This document shows positions 52,265 to 62,196 of a stretch of DNA of 64,000 nt, piece by piece. Position numbers and translations under genes: made by a program. How positions within the stretch are numbered: position 1 is the stretch's first letter; each line of letters begins with the position of its first letter. Source of the DNA: Candidatus Methylospira mobilis (GTDB taxonomy: Bacteria > Pseudomonadota > Gammaproteobacteria > Methylococcales > Methylococcaceae); the NCBI RefSeq assembly GCF_009498235.1, contig NZ_CP044205.1, forward strand, positions 2,667,389 to 2,731,388, given 5' to 3'. Below the pieces are notes generated by a model, which did not search any database, had not been told where the DNA came from, and saw nothing but the letters and a program-made list of their open reading frames with translations.

Positions 52265-52750
52265 ATGTTGCGAAAAAACTTTGCCTTGCTGCTCTTGATG
52301 CTTACCGCGGGCGGATATTGCGCAGCGGCCCCGGCTCGGGATTTATCCGCCATCGCTTCCTTACCCAGCGACTCATTCGTACACAAATCCATGGAGGCGC
52401 GAAAGAAACTGATTCATAAGCACTTGCCGCTGAATAGTCGCGAAGCTCACGATTTCTGGCCTATCTATGATGAGTACCAACAGGAACTGATGCTCGTCTA
52501 CATACAGCGCAAAGCCACTATCACAAAACTGGGGCGCCACTTCGACGCCATGACCGATGATTTTGCCAAACAGTTTGTAATGGAATCCATCGCACTGCAG
52601 GAAGAACGCCTGCATGTGCTGCATAATTATTTTAAAAAGTTCGAAATCGTTCTTCCCGGCAAGCAATTGCTTCGTTTCTACCAGATAGAAAATCGCTTCC
52701 GCAGCGCGGTTGATGCGGAACTGGCGGAAAGGATTCCGCTCTTGAAATAA
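52265..52750 (+). CDS. Small secreted helical protein, second of tandem pair
   Basis: 161 residues, clearly homologous to the gene before it: EARKKLIHKHLPLNSREAHD, FWPIYDEYQQELMLVYIQRK, RLHVLHNYFKKFEIVLPGKQ and the end AELAERIPLLK align position by position. A signal peptide (LLLLMLTAGGYCAAA) directs it to the periplasm. The two probably arose by local duplication and have since diverged strongly in the N-terminal 45 residues. The ribosome site is weak (AAAGAATAACA). Confidence 0.75.
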   Translation: MLRKNFALLLLMLTAGGYCAAAPARDLSAIASLPSDSFVHKSMEARKKLIHKHLPLNSREAHDFWPIYDEYQQELMLVYIQRKATITKLGRHFDAMTDDFAKQFVMESIALQEERLHVLHNYFKKFEIVLPGKQLLRFYQIENRFRSAVDAELAERIPLLK

Positions 52751-53401
52751 AAAGCAAGGATGCGGCGAAAAAACTTCCTTAACCGATAAGACACTCCCCG
52801 ATTTTAAGGATTTTCCGTTCGCCTCGCGTGTGTTGAATAACGAATCGAAATCTTCGCAATGACCGTTAATTCGTTCAAGGTTAGACAGGTTCGCCGCGAA
52901 CAGTTTTTTGCGTCATTGGACAAAATGACAGCGGGCCTCTGAACGGTTATCATCCATCGCTGCCGGCTTATCAGGTTTTCTCGCTCCAGCCTTCAATTCC
53001 CTACGATTATCTACACGGCTCGCCATGCAGTCAAACCACAGGAACCCTGCCTTGAATACAATACTATCAATGCATTATATCATATCGTCAATTAATGCAT
53101 TTTCAGCATGGGATTTTTATTGTGATAGGCCTTATAATAGCAGGACACAATGCGCTCGACGGGTACGGATCGTGGCGCACACAGAAATTCATAGAAATTC
53201 AGATTTTCCAGTCAGTCAAGTAACGCAATATGCAATCATACAGTGATCATATTGAAAACAATAGCTTGGATCTATACTGAATATGAAATGCTCGGCAAGG
53301 ATTGTAGCTGCATTCAAGATTAGGCACGCGCCAGCGTGTTTTGTTCGATTCAGGGGCGCCGGCCAGCCTGCTGCGGCAAACACATTGCCGGTAAAAGCGT
53401 T
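52751..53401. other. AT-rich intergenic region before the chemosensory operon
   Basis: About 650 bp with no supported gene. AT content rises around 53040-53300. This is the likely promoter region of the chemosensory operon; a TATAAT at 53133-53138 exists but lacks a good -35 partner. One frame of 73 codons (53025-53246) has no ribosome site or known product. Confidence 0.5.
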
Positions 53402-54634
53402 ATGACAACAGACAAGCAGCAGGCGAACGCTCCAGAAAAAACACCCTCAACGGGAGAGGCTGCTTTTTTACGCGTGGAAGCTGAAAAGGTGGATCGATTG
53501 ATGGATCTGGTCAGCGAACTCAGTCTCAGCGTTTCCGAGGCCGTGCACAGCCCCGACCTGGAAGGCCTCGAACTCTCCGAATTCGAAAAATCCGCACACC
53601 GCCTCAATATGGTCGTGCGTGAAGTGCAGGATGCGGCTTCTGGCCTGCGCATGGTGCAGATCGAAGGCGTCTTCAAGCGCATGCGCCGCATGGTGCGCGA
53701 ACTCGAACGTCAAACCGAAAAAAAAATCGAACTGGTGCTGGTTGGCGAGACCGTGGAAATCGACAAAATCGTCGCTGACCGGCTTTACGATCCGCTGGTG
53801 CATGTGGTGCGCAATTCCGCCGATCATGGCCTGGAAAGCCCGCAAGAACGCATTGTTGCCGGCAAACCGGAAACCGGGCGCATCACGCTCACCGCGGAAC
53901 AGCTCGGCGGCGACATACAAATTACCATTTCCGACGACGGGCGCGGGCTGAACCGCGCAAAAATTCTGGCGCGCGCGCGTTCGCGCGGATTGTTTGGCGC
54001 CGATGAAGAGCCCAGCGACAATGATCTATGGAAAGTCATCTTCCAGCCCGGCTTTTCCACGGCGGAAACAGTGACCAACATTTCAGGGCGCGGCGTCGGC
54101 ATGGATGTGCTCAATACCACCATGAAAGAACTGCGCGGACGTATCGCCGTGCACAGCGAGGCCGGCAAAGGCTCCCGCGTCGTCCTCTCCATACCCTTGT
54201 CGCTGGCCTTTCTGGACAGCCTGATCATGCGCGTCGGCGCGCGCCTGTACGCAGTGCCGGTGGAACAGATAGGCGAAGTTTTTCGCCCGCTGGCCAGCCA
54301 GACGCAGACGGTGTCCGCCGAAGACCATAGAGAACTGGTGCGCGTGCGTGAAAGACTGATACCCGTATGCCGTTTACAGCAGTTTTACCAGGAAGTATCG
54401 AACAGCCCCCTCCCCGCGCTCGATAGCCAGATCATGGTGGTGCTGACCACGGCCGCCGGGCCGGTAGGGCTTACCATCGACGAAATTTACGATCAGCAGC
54501 AGGTGGTGATGAAACCGCTGCCCGGCCCGCTGGCCCATGTGCGCGCCAGCGTCGGCTGCGCGCTGCTTGGCACCGGCGAAGTGGCCATCGTGCTTGATTG
54601 CGAACAGCTTGCGCAAGGGGTCGGCATCGCATGA
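53402..54634 (+). CDS. CheA-type histidine kinase lacking the Hpt (P1) and P2 domains
   Basis: 410 residues. It begins almost directly with the P3 dimerisation helices (AEKVDRLMDLVSELSLSVSE). The P4 ATPase domain follows: N-box HVVRNSADHGLE, G1 DDGRGLN, G2 GRGVGMDVL, and GKGSRVVLSIPLSLAFLDSL. The P5 CheW-like domain is the last 130 residues. There is no phosphorylatable His domain at its start, so it must phosphorylate another protein in trans; the Hpt protein at 62197 is the obvious candidate. The same architecture is seen in Rhodobacter sphaeroides CheA4. The ribosome site is poor. It overlaps cheR by ATGA. Confidence 0.92.
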   Translation: MTTDKQQANAPEKTPSTGEAAFLRVEAEKVDRLMDLVSELSLSVSEAVHSPDLEGLELSEFEKSAHRLNMVVREVQDAASGLRMVQIEGVFKRMRRMVRELERQTEKKIELVLVGETVEIDKIVADRLYDPLVHVVRNSADHGLESPQERIVAGKPETGRITLTAEQLGGDIQITISDDGRGLNRAKILARARSRGLFGADEEPSDNDLWKVIFQPGFSTAETVTNISGRGVGMDVLNTTMKELRGRIAVHSEAGKGSRVVLSIPLSLAFLDSLIMRVGARLYAVPVEQIGEVFRPLASQTQTVSAEDHRELVRVRERLIPVCRLQQFYQEVSNSPLPALDSQIMVVLTTAAGPVGLTIDEIYDQQQVVMKPLPGPLAHVRASVGCALLGTGEVAIVLDCEQLAQGVGIA

Positions 54635-55488
54635 CCGGGGTCAGTTCACCAGAAAACATTACCGATACGGATGAACAGGCGATCCGCCGTATACAGCGAT
54701 GGCTGCGCACGCGCAGCGGCATGAGTTATCAGGACAACAAACTGATACTGTTGGCCAACCGCCTGATGCGCGTTTGTTTCCAGTTCGACATATCCGGTAT
54801 GACGGCTTTGGCCGAACAGCTGGAAAGCAGCAACAGGAACGATGTGCAGATCGCGGTCATGAATGCCGCATCCACCAATCATACCTATTTTTTCCGTGAA
54901 CCCGAAGTTTTGAGTTTTTTCGAGTTAAGCATCCTGCCGACCTTGCCGCAAAACAATGTCAGAATATGGAGCGCGGCTGCCTCGACCGGCGATGAGGCTT
55001 ATACCACTGCCATCCAGATCTGCGAACGGCGCGGGGTCGCCTGGGCCAGCCAGAATCTAGCCATACTCGGCACCGATATCAGCGCCAATGTGGTCAACCA
55101 GGCCGAAGGCGGCATTTATGGGGAAAATCATGTTACCCACATACCCGCAACCTGGCTGGGCAAACCGCTCGACATCGGCAACTACCTTGCGCCGGCGGGC
55201 CTGAGACAATACCGTATCAGCGATAATATACGCCCGTTATGTACTTTTAGACGAATGAATCTGACCGCCCTGCCCTACCCTTTTCAAAAGAAATTTCATG
55301 TCGTGTTCTGTCGCAACGTGCTGTATTACTTCGATCGCGCCACACAACACGATGTTGCCGAAGCGATTTACGACGTAACTGTTCCGGGCGGCTGGTTACT
55401 CACCAGCGTAACGGTGTCGCTACGGGATCTTAAAACGCGCTGGGTGAACATACAACCGGGCGTATACCGCAGGGGGCTAGGCGCATGA
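54631..55488 (+). CDS. cheR: Chemoreceptor glutamate methyltransferase CheR
   Basis: 285 residues from the ATG at 54631, overlapping the cheA stop. An N-terminal helical domain (GMSYQDNKLILLANRLM) contacts receptors. The catalytic domain has NAASTNHTYFFREP, SAM motif IWSAAASTGDEAY (usual form SAGCSTGEEPY, so two cysteine/glycine positions are altered), ILGTDISANVV and VVFCRNVLYYFDR. It methylates receptor glutamates with SAM for adaptation. It overlaps cheB by ATGA. Confidence 0.94.
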   Translation: MTGVSSPENITDTDEQAIRRIQRWLRTRSGMSYQDNKLILLANRLMRVCFQFDISGMTALAEQLESSNRNDVQIAVMNAASTNHTYFFREPEVLSFFELSILPTLPQNNVRIWSAAASTGDEAYTTAIQICERRGVAWASQNLAILGTDISANVVNQAEGGIYGENHVTHIPATWLGKPLDIGNYLAPAGLRQYRISDNIRPLCTFRRMNLTALPYPFQKKFHVVFCRNVLYYFDRATQHDVAEAIYDVTVPGGWLLTSVTVSLRDLKTRWVNIQPGVYRRGLGA

Positions 55489-56546
55489 ACATCACGCATA
55501 AACGCCGCATTCGCGTCCTGATAGTCGACGACTCGGCTCTGGTCCGGCGCATACTTTCCGACGGCATCAAGCGCGACCCCGACCTGGAAGTTATCGGCGA
55601 GGCCTCCAACCCTTACGCCGCGCGCGATATCATGGTGGAAAATCGCCCCGATGTGATCACCCTGGATGTGGAAATGCCGAAAATGGACGGAGTAACCTTT
55701 TTGAAGCATTACATGCCGGTCATGCCGATACCAACGCTCATGATCAGCTCCCTGACGCAACAAGGACAACGCATCACCCTGGACGCGCTGGAATCCGGAG
55801 CTGTAGACTTCATACCCAAACCGCAAGTCGGCGTAGTCGACGAACTGCCGAAACTGCAGGACGAAATCAACCGGCGCATCAAGGCCGCGGCTCAAATCAG
55901 CGTCGCCCACCTCAAACGCGAAAACCGCCGCGAAGTTCGTGCCGTTACCAACCTGGGAAACACCACGGACCGCGTTATCGCCATCGGATCTTCCACCGGC
56001 GGCGTCGAAGCCTTGACGCGCATCCTGCCTGCCTTCCCTGCCGACGCGCCCGGCATCGTCATCGTTCAACATATGCCGGGCGGATTTACCCACAGCTTTG
56101 CCGAACGGCTGAACGAACTATGCAGAATGCAGGTGAAGGAGGCCGAAGAAGGCGACCGTGTGCAACCTGGTCGTATATTGCTGGCTCCCGGCGGCCTAAA
56201 GCATATGACCGTGATACGCTCAGGAGGACAGTACCGCATCACGTTGATAGATGGCGACCCGGTCAATTACAGCCGCCCTTCGGTTGATGTGCTGCTTAAC
56301 AGCGTCGCACGCGCTGCCGGCGTTAATGTCGCAGCCGCGATACTGACCGGCATGGGCAAGGACGGCGCCGAAGGCCTGCTGGCGATACGTCAGGCAGGCG
56401 GGCGCACGCTGGCGCAGGACGAAGAAACTTGCGTAGTGTTCGGCATGCCGAGCGTGGCCTGGGCGATGGGAGGCGCCGAAAGTTTGGCTCCATTGGAAAA
56501 CATACCCGCACTGCTGGTCAACGCCCTGCAACGCAGGGATAATTAA
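55485..56546 (+). CDS. cheB: Chemotaxis methylesterase/deamidase CheB
   Basis: 353 residues. The receiver domain (about 1-130) has VLIVDDSALVRRIL and the phospho-acceptor Asp in ITLDVEMPKMDGV. The C-terminal esterase domain has the catalytic triad Ser in AIGSSTGGVEAL, His in IVQHMPGGFTHSFAERL and Asp in LTGMGKDGAEGL. It removes methyl groups from receptors when phosphorylated. The ATG lies inside the cheR end; cheW follows after 26 bp. Confidence 0.95.
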   Translation: MNITHKRRIRVLIVDDSALVRRILSDGIKRDPDLEVIGEASNPYAARDIMVENRPDVITLDVEMPKMDGVTFLKHYMPVMPIPTLMISSLTQQGQRITLDALESGAVDFIPKPQVGVVDELPKLQDEINRRIKAAAQISVAHLKRENRREVRAVTNLGNTTDRVIAIGSSTGGVEALTRILPAFPADAPGIVIVQHMPGGFTHSFAERLNELCRMQVKEAEEGDRVQPGRILLAPGGLKHMTVIRSGGQYRITLIDGDPVNYSRPSVDVLLNSVARAAGVNVAAAILTGMGKDGAEGLLAIRQAGGRTLAQDEETCVVFGMPSVAWAMGGAESLAPLENIPALLVNALQRRDN

Positions 56547-56572
56547 CCACATATTTAGTCTGGAGAATAACC

Positions 56573-57127
56573 GTGTCGGAAATCGAACAGTCCAAAAAAA
56601 CGCGCGGCGCCGATGAAGAAGAGAACACCATACTGGTTTTTCATGACGAAGACAGTATTGAGGACATGTACCTCACTTTCGGCGTCTCGGGGGAAGAGTA
56701 CGGTATCGGCATCAGTTATGTTACCGAAGTGGTCGGCATCCAGCGCATCATGGAAGTGCCGGATGTGCCTCACTTCATCAAGGGCGTCATCAATCTGCGC
56801 GGCAAGGTTATCCCGGTAATGGATGTACGTCTGCGTTTTAATATGGAAGCCGTCGAGTACAACGAGCGAACCGTTATTATCGTATTGGATATCAATAATG
56901 TACTGGTAGGCCTGGTAGTCGATTACGTCAGCGAAGTATTGGAAATACCGGCTGCCGATGTCGAAAAACCCGCGCAACTCAAGGGGACTCACAATGAGAA
57001 CAGCGTCATCAGGGGTTATGGTAAGCGTGACGAGCAAGTGGTCATGTTGCTGAACATAGAGCGGCTGGTATCAGATCACGATATCGATCTTGGATGCATA
57101 GTCAAAGAAAACCAACAGAACAAATGA
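56573..57127 (+). CDS. cheW: CheW coupling protein
   Basis: 184 residues from a GTG at 56573 preceded by GGAG (tctggagaataaccgtg). The CheW fold spans about 40-175: LTFGVSGEEYGIGISYVTEV, then IMEVPDVPHFIKGVINLRGK (conserved), VIPVMDVRLRF and LVVDYVSEVLEI. An acidic 35-residue lead (ADEEENTILVFHDEDSIEDM) is longer than usual. It links the receptor to the kinase. It is 21 bp before the receptor gene. Confidence 0.95.
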   Translation: MSEIEQSKKTRGADEEENTILVFHDEDSIEDMYLTFGVSGEEYGIGISYVTEVVGIQRIMEVPDVPHFIKGVINLRGKVIPVMDVRLRFNMEAVEYNERTVIIVLDINNVLVGLVVDYVSEVLEIPAADVEKPAQLKGTHNENSVIRGYGKRDEQVVMLLNIERLVSDHDIDLGCIVKENQQNK

Positions 57128-57148
57128 TCCTATAACCTTACGCAAAGG

Positions 57149-60100
57149 GTGAAAATTATGTTTCGTGATACGAAAATGGGTATGCGCTTATCCCTGAGTT
57201 TTGGCTTCATACTTATTTTGATGGCCTCAATCGCTTGGTTCGGTACGGCGCGCTTGGGCGAACTCAATGAATCTATTAAGCTGATAAGCGGTGACCGCTA
57301 TCCGAAAACGGTACTCGCGAACGATATCATCAAACAGGTCAACATTGTTGCGCGCGCAATGCGTAACGCGTTGTTGCTAACAGATAAGGAACTGGCAGCT
57401 AAGGAACTGGATCGCGTAGAGGAAGTACGCAAGGCGATTAATGATGATATGGCCAGACTGGAAAAAACGATCACTACAGATCAAGGCAAGGCGACGCTGG
57501 CTGCTGTGAAGGATGCCCGATCCAAGTATTTGCTTGTGCAGGACAACTTCATACGCATAATGAAGAGCGGTCAGAACAAGGAAGCCTCCGTTTATCTGAT
57601 GGACGAAGTGCGTCCTCTCTTTACACCCTACATGGATGCCATCACCAACCTGATCAACATTCAAAGCGAATTGGTGGAGAAAGCCGGCCAGGAAGCGCAG
57701 GCCAATTATCAATCGGCATGGCAGTTGATGTTGCTGCTGACATGCCTGGCGCTTGTGTTGAGCGGCATCGTTACGTTCTGGGTCACGCGCAGCATTACTC
57801 GCCCGCTGAAAGAAGCAGTTGATGCGGCGGACAAGATCGCCGTAGGCGATCTCTCCTTCAAGCTACAGGTTGATCGGAATGACGAAACCGGCCAAATGCT
57901 CAAGGCAATTGTAACCGCGCAGAATGCGGTAAAGGCCATGATTGCAGACGCTGTCCTGCTGGCTAATGCCGCAGTGGAAGGAAAGCTGGCGACCCGGGCC
58001 GATGAAAGTAAACATCAGGGTGAATATCGCAAGATCGTGCAAGGCGTCAACAACACGCTGGACGCAGTGATCGGGCCGTTGAACGTCGCGGCCGACTATG
58101 TCGATCGTATTTCCAACGGCGATATCCCGCCAAAGATTACCGACAAATATAACGGCGATTTCAACGCCATCAAGAATAATCTGAACAAAGCCATCGACGC
58201 GGTCAATGCCCTGGTGGCAGACGCCAACCTGCTCTCGGTTGCTGCCGTACAGGGTAAACTGGCGACGCGCGCCGACGCCGGCAAGCATCAGGGCGATTTT
58301 GCCAAAATCGTGCAGGGCGTCAACGACACGCTGGACGCGGTCATCGGACCATTGAACGTCGCGGCCCATTATGTGGACCGTATCTCCATCGGCGATACTC
58401 CACCAAAGATTACCGATACCTACAACGGCGATTTCAATACCCTTAAAAACAACCTGAATATCTGTATCGACGCCATAAATCAGCAAGTCGCGGCCGCTCA
58501 GGGCATTGCCGCAGGCGATTTGTCGGTCAAGGTCACGGTACGTTCGGAGAAGGACGAACTGGCCAAGAGCCTGATTCACGTGACCGATGTACTGGGTAAT
58601 TTGCAAAAAGAGATGGGACGCTTGACCGATGCGTCCAATAAAGGGCAACTGTCCGAGCGCGCCAAGCCGGAACGGTTCGAAGGCGCATATGCCGAAGTAT
58701 TGCGCGGCACCAACGAAATGCTGGATGCAATATTGCTGCCGATCGGCGAAGGCAACCGCATCCTGTCGCTGATCCGAGGCGGCAATCTGCGTGAAAAAGT
58801 CGAGATCATCTGTCACGGCGATCACCAGAAAATGAAGGAAGCCGTCAATGGCGTTCATGGCTGGTTAAGCGAGCTTATCAGGTACATTACCGGCATCGCC
58901 AATGGCGATCTGAGCGTGGAAATGGGCAAAGCCTCGAACGACGATCAGATACACGAGTATCTGCTGCTGGTCAAAAACAACATCAATGCGCTGGTGAATG
59001 ACGCCAACCGATTGTCAGTGGCGGCGGTCGAGGGCAAGTTGGCGACGCGCGCCGACGCCGGCAAGCATCAGGGCGATTTCCGCAAGATCGTGCAGGGCGT
59101 CAACGACACGCTGGACGCGGTTATCGGGCCGTTGAATGTCGCAGCAGGCTACGTGGATCGCATCTCCAACGGCGATATCCCGCCTAAGATTACCGACAAC
59201 TACAATGGCGATTTCAACCTGATCAAGAACAACCTGAACAAAGCCATTGACGCGGTGAATACGCTGGTTGCCGACGCCAATACCTTGTCGGCAGCAGCGG
59301 TCGCCGGCAAACTGGAGACGCGCGCCGATGCAAGCAAGCACCAGGGCGACTTCCGCAAGATCGTACAGGGCGTCAACGACACGCTGGACGCGGTTATCGG
59401 GCCGTTGAATGTCGCAGCAGGCTACGTGGATCGCATCTCCAACGGCGATATCCCGCCTAAGATTACCGACAACTACAACGGCGATTTCAACCTGATCAAG
59501 AATAACCTGAACAAGGCCATTGACGCGGTGAATACGCTGGCTGCCGACGCCAACACGCTGGCGGCGGCAGCGGTCGCCGGCAAACTGGCGACGCGCGCCG
59601 ATGCGAGCAAGCATCAGGGCGACTTCCGCAAGATCGTACAGGGCGTCAACGACACGCTGGACGCGGTTATCGGGCCGTTGAATGTCGCAGCAGGCTACGT
59701 GGACCGTATTTCCAACGGCGATATTCCGCCGAAGATCACCGACAGTTACAACGGCGATTTCAACCTGATCAAGAACAACCTGAACAAGGCCATTGACGCG
59801 GTGAATACGCTGGTCGCCGACGCCAATACGCTGGCGGCGGCGGCGGTTGCCGGCAATCTGGCGACGCGCGCCGACGCCGGCAAGCATCAGGGCGACTTCC
59901 GCAAGATCGTGCAGGGCGTCAACGACACGCTGGACGCGGTTATCGGGCCGTTGAATGTCGCCGCAGGCTACGTGGACCGTATTTCCAACGGCGATATTCC
60001 GCAGAAGATCACCGACAGTTACAACGGTGACTTCAACCTGATCAAGAACAACCTGAACAAGGCCATCGACGCCGTCAACGCACTGGTGGCCGATGCGAAC

Positions 60101-61318
60101 GCCTTGTCGGCGGCGGCAGTCGCGGGCAAACTGGCGACACGCGCCGATGCGAGCAAACATCAGGGAGACTTCCGCAAAATCGTGCAGGGTGTCAACGACA
60201 CGCTGGATTCCGTCATCGGCCCGGTCAACAATCTGGCGGCGGCCATTGCGGAACTGGGCAACAACAATCTCAGCGCCGAACTGAAAGGCGAATACCGCGG
60301 CGACTTCCTGGAGGTCAAAAACTCCTACGAAACGGCCATGGTTCGCCTCAACAATACCTTGCACCAGATCGTCGACGCGGTCGAAGGCGTAGGGCAATCT
60401 TCAGAACAGCTCAATGTGGCTTCGCAAAATATGGCGGCAACCTCGGAAGAGCAATCCTCCTCGGTAGAAGAAGTCACATCCAGCCTGGAACAAACCGACA
60501 GCCAGGTCAAAGCCAATACCGACAACGCCAACATGGCCAACCAACTGGTAACCGGCACCGCCCAGGCCGCCAACGAAGGCCAGGCGCGCATGGAAGACAT
60601 GGTGCAGGCGATGACGGCGATCGACGCCTCGTCGCAGAATATCGCCAAGATCATCAAGGTCATCGACGAAATTGCCTTCCAGACCAATCTGCTCGCGCTC
60701 AACGCCGCAGTCGAAGCGGCGCGCGCCGGACAGCACGGACGCGGATTCGCCGTAGTCGCGCAAGAAGTGCGCAATTTGGCGGGACGCAGCGCCAAGGCCG
60801 CGCGCGAAACCGCAGAAATGATAGAAAACTCCGGCAAGCGCGTCACCGAAGGCGTTGCGATCACGCAAAAAACACGCGAAGCGCTGGGCCAAATCGTCGG
60901 CAATGTCGTCAAGGTAAAAGATCTCGTTGCAGAAATCGCTACCGCAAGCGTTGAACAGTCACACGGCGTCACACAAATCAATGTAGCAATGAATCAGGTT
61001 GCAAAAGCCGCCCAGGAAGGCAGCTCGCAAGCCGCCGAGCTGGCTGCTGCGGCCAATCAGCTTAGAGATCAGTCGAACCTGATGCGCAACGAAGTACGAA
61101 GCTTTACCTTGCGCAACACGCAAAAAACCGGCGCTTCGACTGTTCACAATCTGGAAAAGCTATCGCCGGAAATGCTGCATCAAATGGGCCTGGGCGACAA
61201 TAAGCAGGCTGTCTATGCACCTGCTTCGGCAACACAGCACAGCGCCGGACACAAGAAAAGCGCGCCAAAATTGACGCTGCCGCTGGATGCCGATGAGCGT
61301 GGATTTGGCGATTTTTAA
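57149..61318 (+). CDS. Methyl-accepting chemotaxis protein with expanded HAMP-like repeat array
   Basis: 1389 residues, against about 550 for an ordinary receptor. TM1 lies at about 15-35 ([17 protein letters not shown]). A periplasmic four-helix sensor follows to about 190, then TM2 ([20 protein letters not shown]) and the first HAMP. From about 280 to 1030 lie seven repeats of 91 residues (GKLATRAD...[14 protein letters not shown]...NKAIDAVN): two, a 169-residue divergent HAMP-like insert, then five more. The signalling domain includes the conserved tip [20 protein letters not shown]. Output is to the CheA/CheW encoded in the same operon. The cytosolic array resembles poly-HAMP arrays of fungal Nik1-type kinases and Aer2. 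Confidence 0.95.
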   Translation: MKIMFRDTKMGMRLSLSFGFILILMASIAWFGTARLGELNESIKLISGDRYPKTVLANDIIKQVNIVARAMRNALLLTDKELAAKELDRVEEVRKAINDDMARLEKTITTDQGKATLAAVKDARSKYLLVQDNFIRIMKSGQNKEASVYLMDEVRPLFTPYMDAITNLINIQSELVEKAGQEAQANYQSAWQLMLLLTCLALVLSGIVTFWVTRSITRPLKEAVDAADKIAVGDLSFKLQVDRNDETGQMLKAIVTAQNAVKAMIADAVLLANAAVEGKLATRADESKHQGEYRKIVQGVNNTLDAVIGPLNVAADYVDRISNGDIPPKITDKYNGDFNAIKNNLNKAIDAVNALVADANLLSVAAVQGKLATRADAGKHQGDFAKIVQGVNDTLDAVIGPLNVAAHYVDRISIGDTPPKITDTYNGDFNTLKNNLNICIDAINQQVAAAQGIAAGDLSVKVTVRSEKDELAKSLIHVTDVLGNLQKEMGRLTDASNKGQLSERAKPERFEGAYAEVLRGTNEMLDAILLPIGEGNRILSLIRGGNLREKVEIICHGDHQKMKEAVNGVHGWLSELIRYITGIANGDLSVEMGKASNDDQIHEYLLLVKNNINALVNDANRLSVAAVEGKLATRADAGKHQGDFRKIVQGVNDTLDAVIGPLNVAAGYVDRISNGDIPPKITDNYNGDFNLIKNNLNKAIDAVNTLVADANTLSAAAVAGKLETRADASKHQGDFRKIVQGVNDTLDAVIGPLNVAAGYVDRISNGDIPPKITDNYNGDFNLIKNNLNKAIDAVNTLAADANTLAAAAVAGKLATRADASKHQGDFRKIVQGVNDTLDAVIGPLNVAAGYVDRISNGDIPPKITDSYNGDFNLIKNNLNKAIDAVNTLVADANTLAAAAVAGNLATRADAGKHQGDFRKIVQGVNDTLDAVIGPLNVAAGYVDRISNGDIPQKITDSYNGDFNLIKNNLNKAIDAVNALVADANALSAAAVAGKLATRADASKHQGDFRKIVQGVNDTLDSVIGPVNNLAAAIAELGNNNLSAELKGEYRGDFLEVKNSYETAMVRLNNTLHQIVDAVEGVGQSSEQLNVASQNMAATSEEQSSSVEEVTSSLEQTDSQVKANTDNANMANQLVTGTAQAANEGQARMEDMVQAMTAIDASSQNIAKIIKVIDEIAFQTNLLALNAAVEAARAGQHGRGFAVVAQEVRNLAGRSAKAARETAEMIENSGKRVTEGVAITQKTREALGQIVGNVVKVKDLVAEIATASVEQSHGVTQINVAMNQVAKAAQEGSSQAAELAAAANQLRDQSNLMRNEVRSFTLRNTQKTGASTVHNLEKLSPEMLHQMGLGDNKQAVYAPASATQHSAGHKKSAPKLTLPLDADERGFGDF
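57989..60230 (+). repeat. 273-bp coding repeats within the receptor gene
   Basis: The codons for ATRAD recur at 57989, 58262, 59042, 59315, 59588, 59861 and 60134. The spacing is exactly 273 bp within each block, and 780 bp across the insert (273 + 507). The five 3' units are near-identical at DNA level for long stretches, including synonymous positions, so they expanded recently or are homogenised by gene conversion. Such repeats can gain or lose units in frame. Confidence 0.95.
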
Positions 61319-61429
61319 CTCTATGGACTGGAAGGCAAGAATGATATTTTTGATTTGTCGCTCTGGTACAGAAAACCGGAACCCAGACGCCATGGATAGC
61401 CTCGGAGCAATATTTTAGGGGCGGGCTTC

Positions 61430-61470
61430 CCCCGTCCGGCTGGATACCGGCAATAAATGCCGGTATGACG
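61430..61470. repeat. Intergenic hairpin repeat (ATACCGGCA/TGCCGGTAT)
   Basis: A perfect 9-bp stem, ATACCGGCA (61444-61452) and TGCCGGTAT (61458-61466), with a 5-base loop, between the receptor and cheY. GGCTGG before and GACGG after are shared with repeats near 49400 and 27400. It may act as a terminator or attenuator inside the operon, although there is no T-run. Confidence 0.55.
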
Positions 61471-61520
61471 GCTTATTAACGCAGGCACATTGCCTGCTAA
61501 ACGAATTTCAAAGTAGTAAC

Positions 61521-61961
61521 ATGGCAACAACAAACAGGTTACAAAAAATGGCTACACACAAAGTAATGGTGGTTGATGACTCAGTCATGATGCGCACCGT
61601 CATCCGCGGATTTATGCGTAACATGCCGGAATTTGATATCGTCGCTTATGCCGAAAACGGCAAGAAGGCGCTCGAAGAGCTGGATAAACATAAGGATCTC
61701 GAACTGATCCTGCTGGATATCGAAATGCCTGAAATGGATGGCTTGACATTTTTGCGTCACGCCAAACTCAAAAGCAGGGCAAAGGTTATTATTTTGTCTT
61801 CCGTCGCCGTAAGCGGTTCGCCTCATGCCGCTAAAGCGCGCGAATTGGGCGCAAACGCAATAGTCACCAAACCGTCGGGGGCTGTTTCCATGGATCTGGT
61901 GGATAAACGCGGCGCCGAATTGACGCAAACCATGCGTAAACTGGTGGGGTTGCCCGTATAA
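61521..61961 (+). CDS. CheY-like response regulator
   Basis: 146 residues, a single receiver domain: KVMVVDDSVMMRTVIRGFM, phospho-acceptor Asp in LILLDIEMPEMDGL, the Thr/Ser switch position in VIILSSVAVSG and Lys in IVTKPSGA. The sequence is closer to the CheB receiver (MPEMDGLTFLRH, TKPSG) than to flagellar CheY. A start nine codons later (ATG 61548) is possible. It is placed between the receptor and the Hpt protein, so it is a likely phosphate acceptor of this pathway. Confidence 0.92.
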   Translation: MATTNRLQKMATHKVMVVDDSVMMRTVIRGFMRNMPEFDIVAYAENGKKALEELDKHKDLELILLDIEMPEMDGLTFLRHAKLKSRAKVIILSSVAVSGSPHAAKARELGANAIVTKPSGAVSMDLVDKRGAELTQTMRKLVGLPV

Positions 61962-62089
61962 CATCTGAAAACAATCATCGTAACTATTCAGCGCCCTTTG
62001 ACTTTTGACCGGTGCCGTTAAGTTAAGTCGTTCGTGGGCGTAGCGCCGCGAATGCGGCTGGAGAGCCTGTCGAACCATGAACGAATTAA

Positions 62090-62165
62090 CTATCAAGACC
62101 GCAGGATTTCGAAGGATTTTCCATTCATCCTTCGACAAGCTCAGGACGAACGGAAAATCGGATAC
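62090..62165. repeat. REP-like intergenic sequence
   Basis: Contains CCTTCGACAAGCTCAGGAC followed by GAACGG, a common extragenic palindromic-type sequence of proteobacteria, preceded by a related half (GAGAGCCTGTCGAACCATGAACG, here split). It lies between cheY and the Hpt gene and may be a scattered repeat or a processing site. Confidence 0.45.
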
Positions 62166-62196
62166 TGAATAGTTACCAATCATCTAGAGGTCAGTG

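Noticed and set aside
57989-60230. Regular direct repeats suggesting a CRISPR array
   Set aside because: Units are 273 bp, fully coding, and have no short repeat/unique spacer structure.
57863-60397. Two long minus-strand open frames (331 and 460 codons)
   Set aside because: They are antisense to the receptor repeats; the repeat period of 273 bp is a multiple of 3, so an antisense frame free of stops is copied with each unit.
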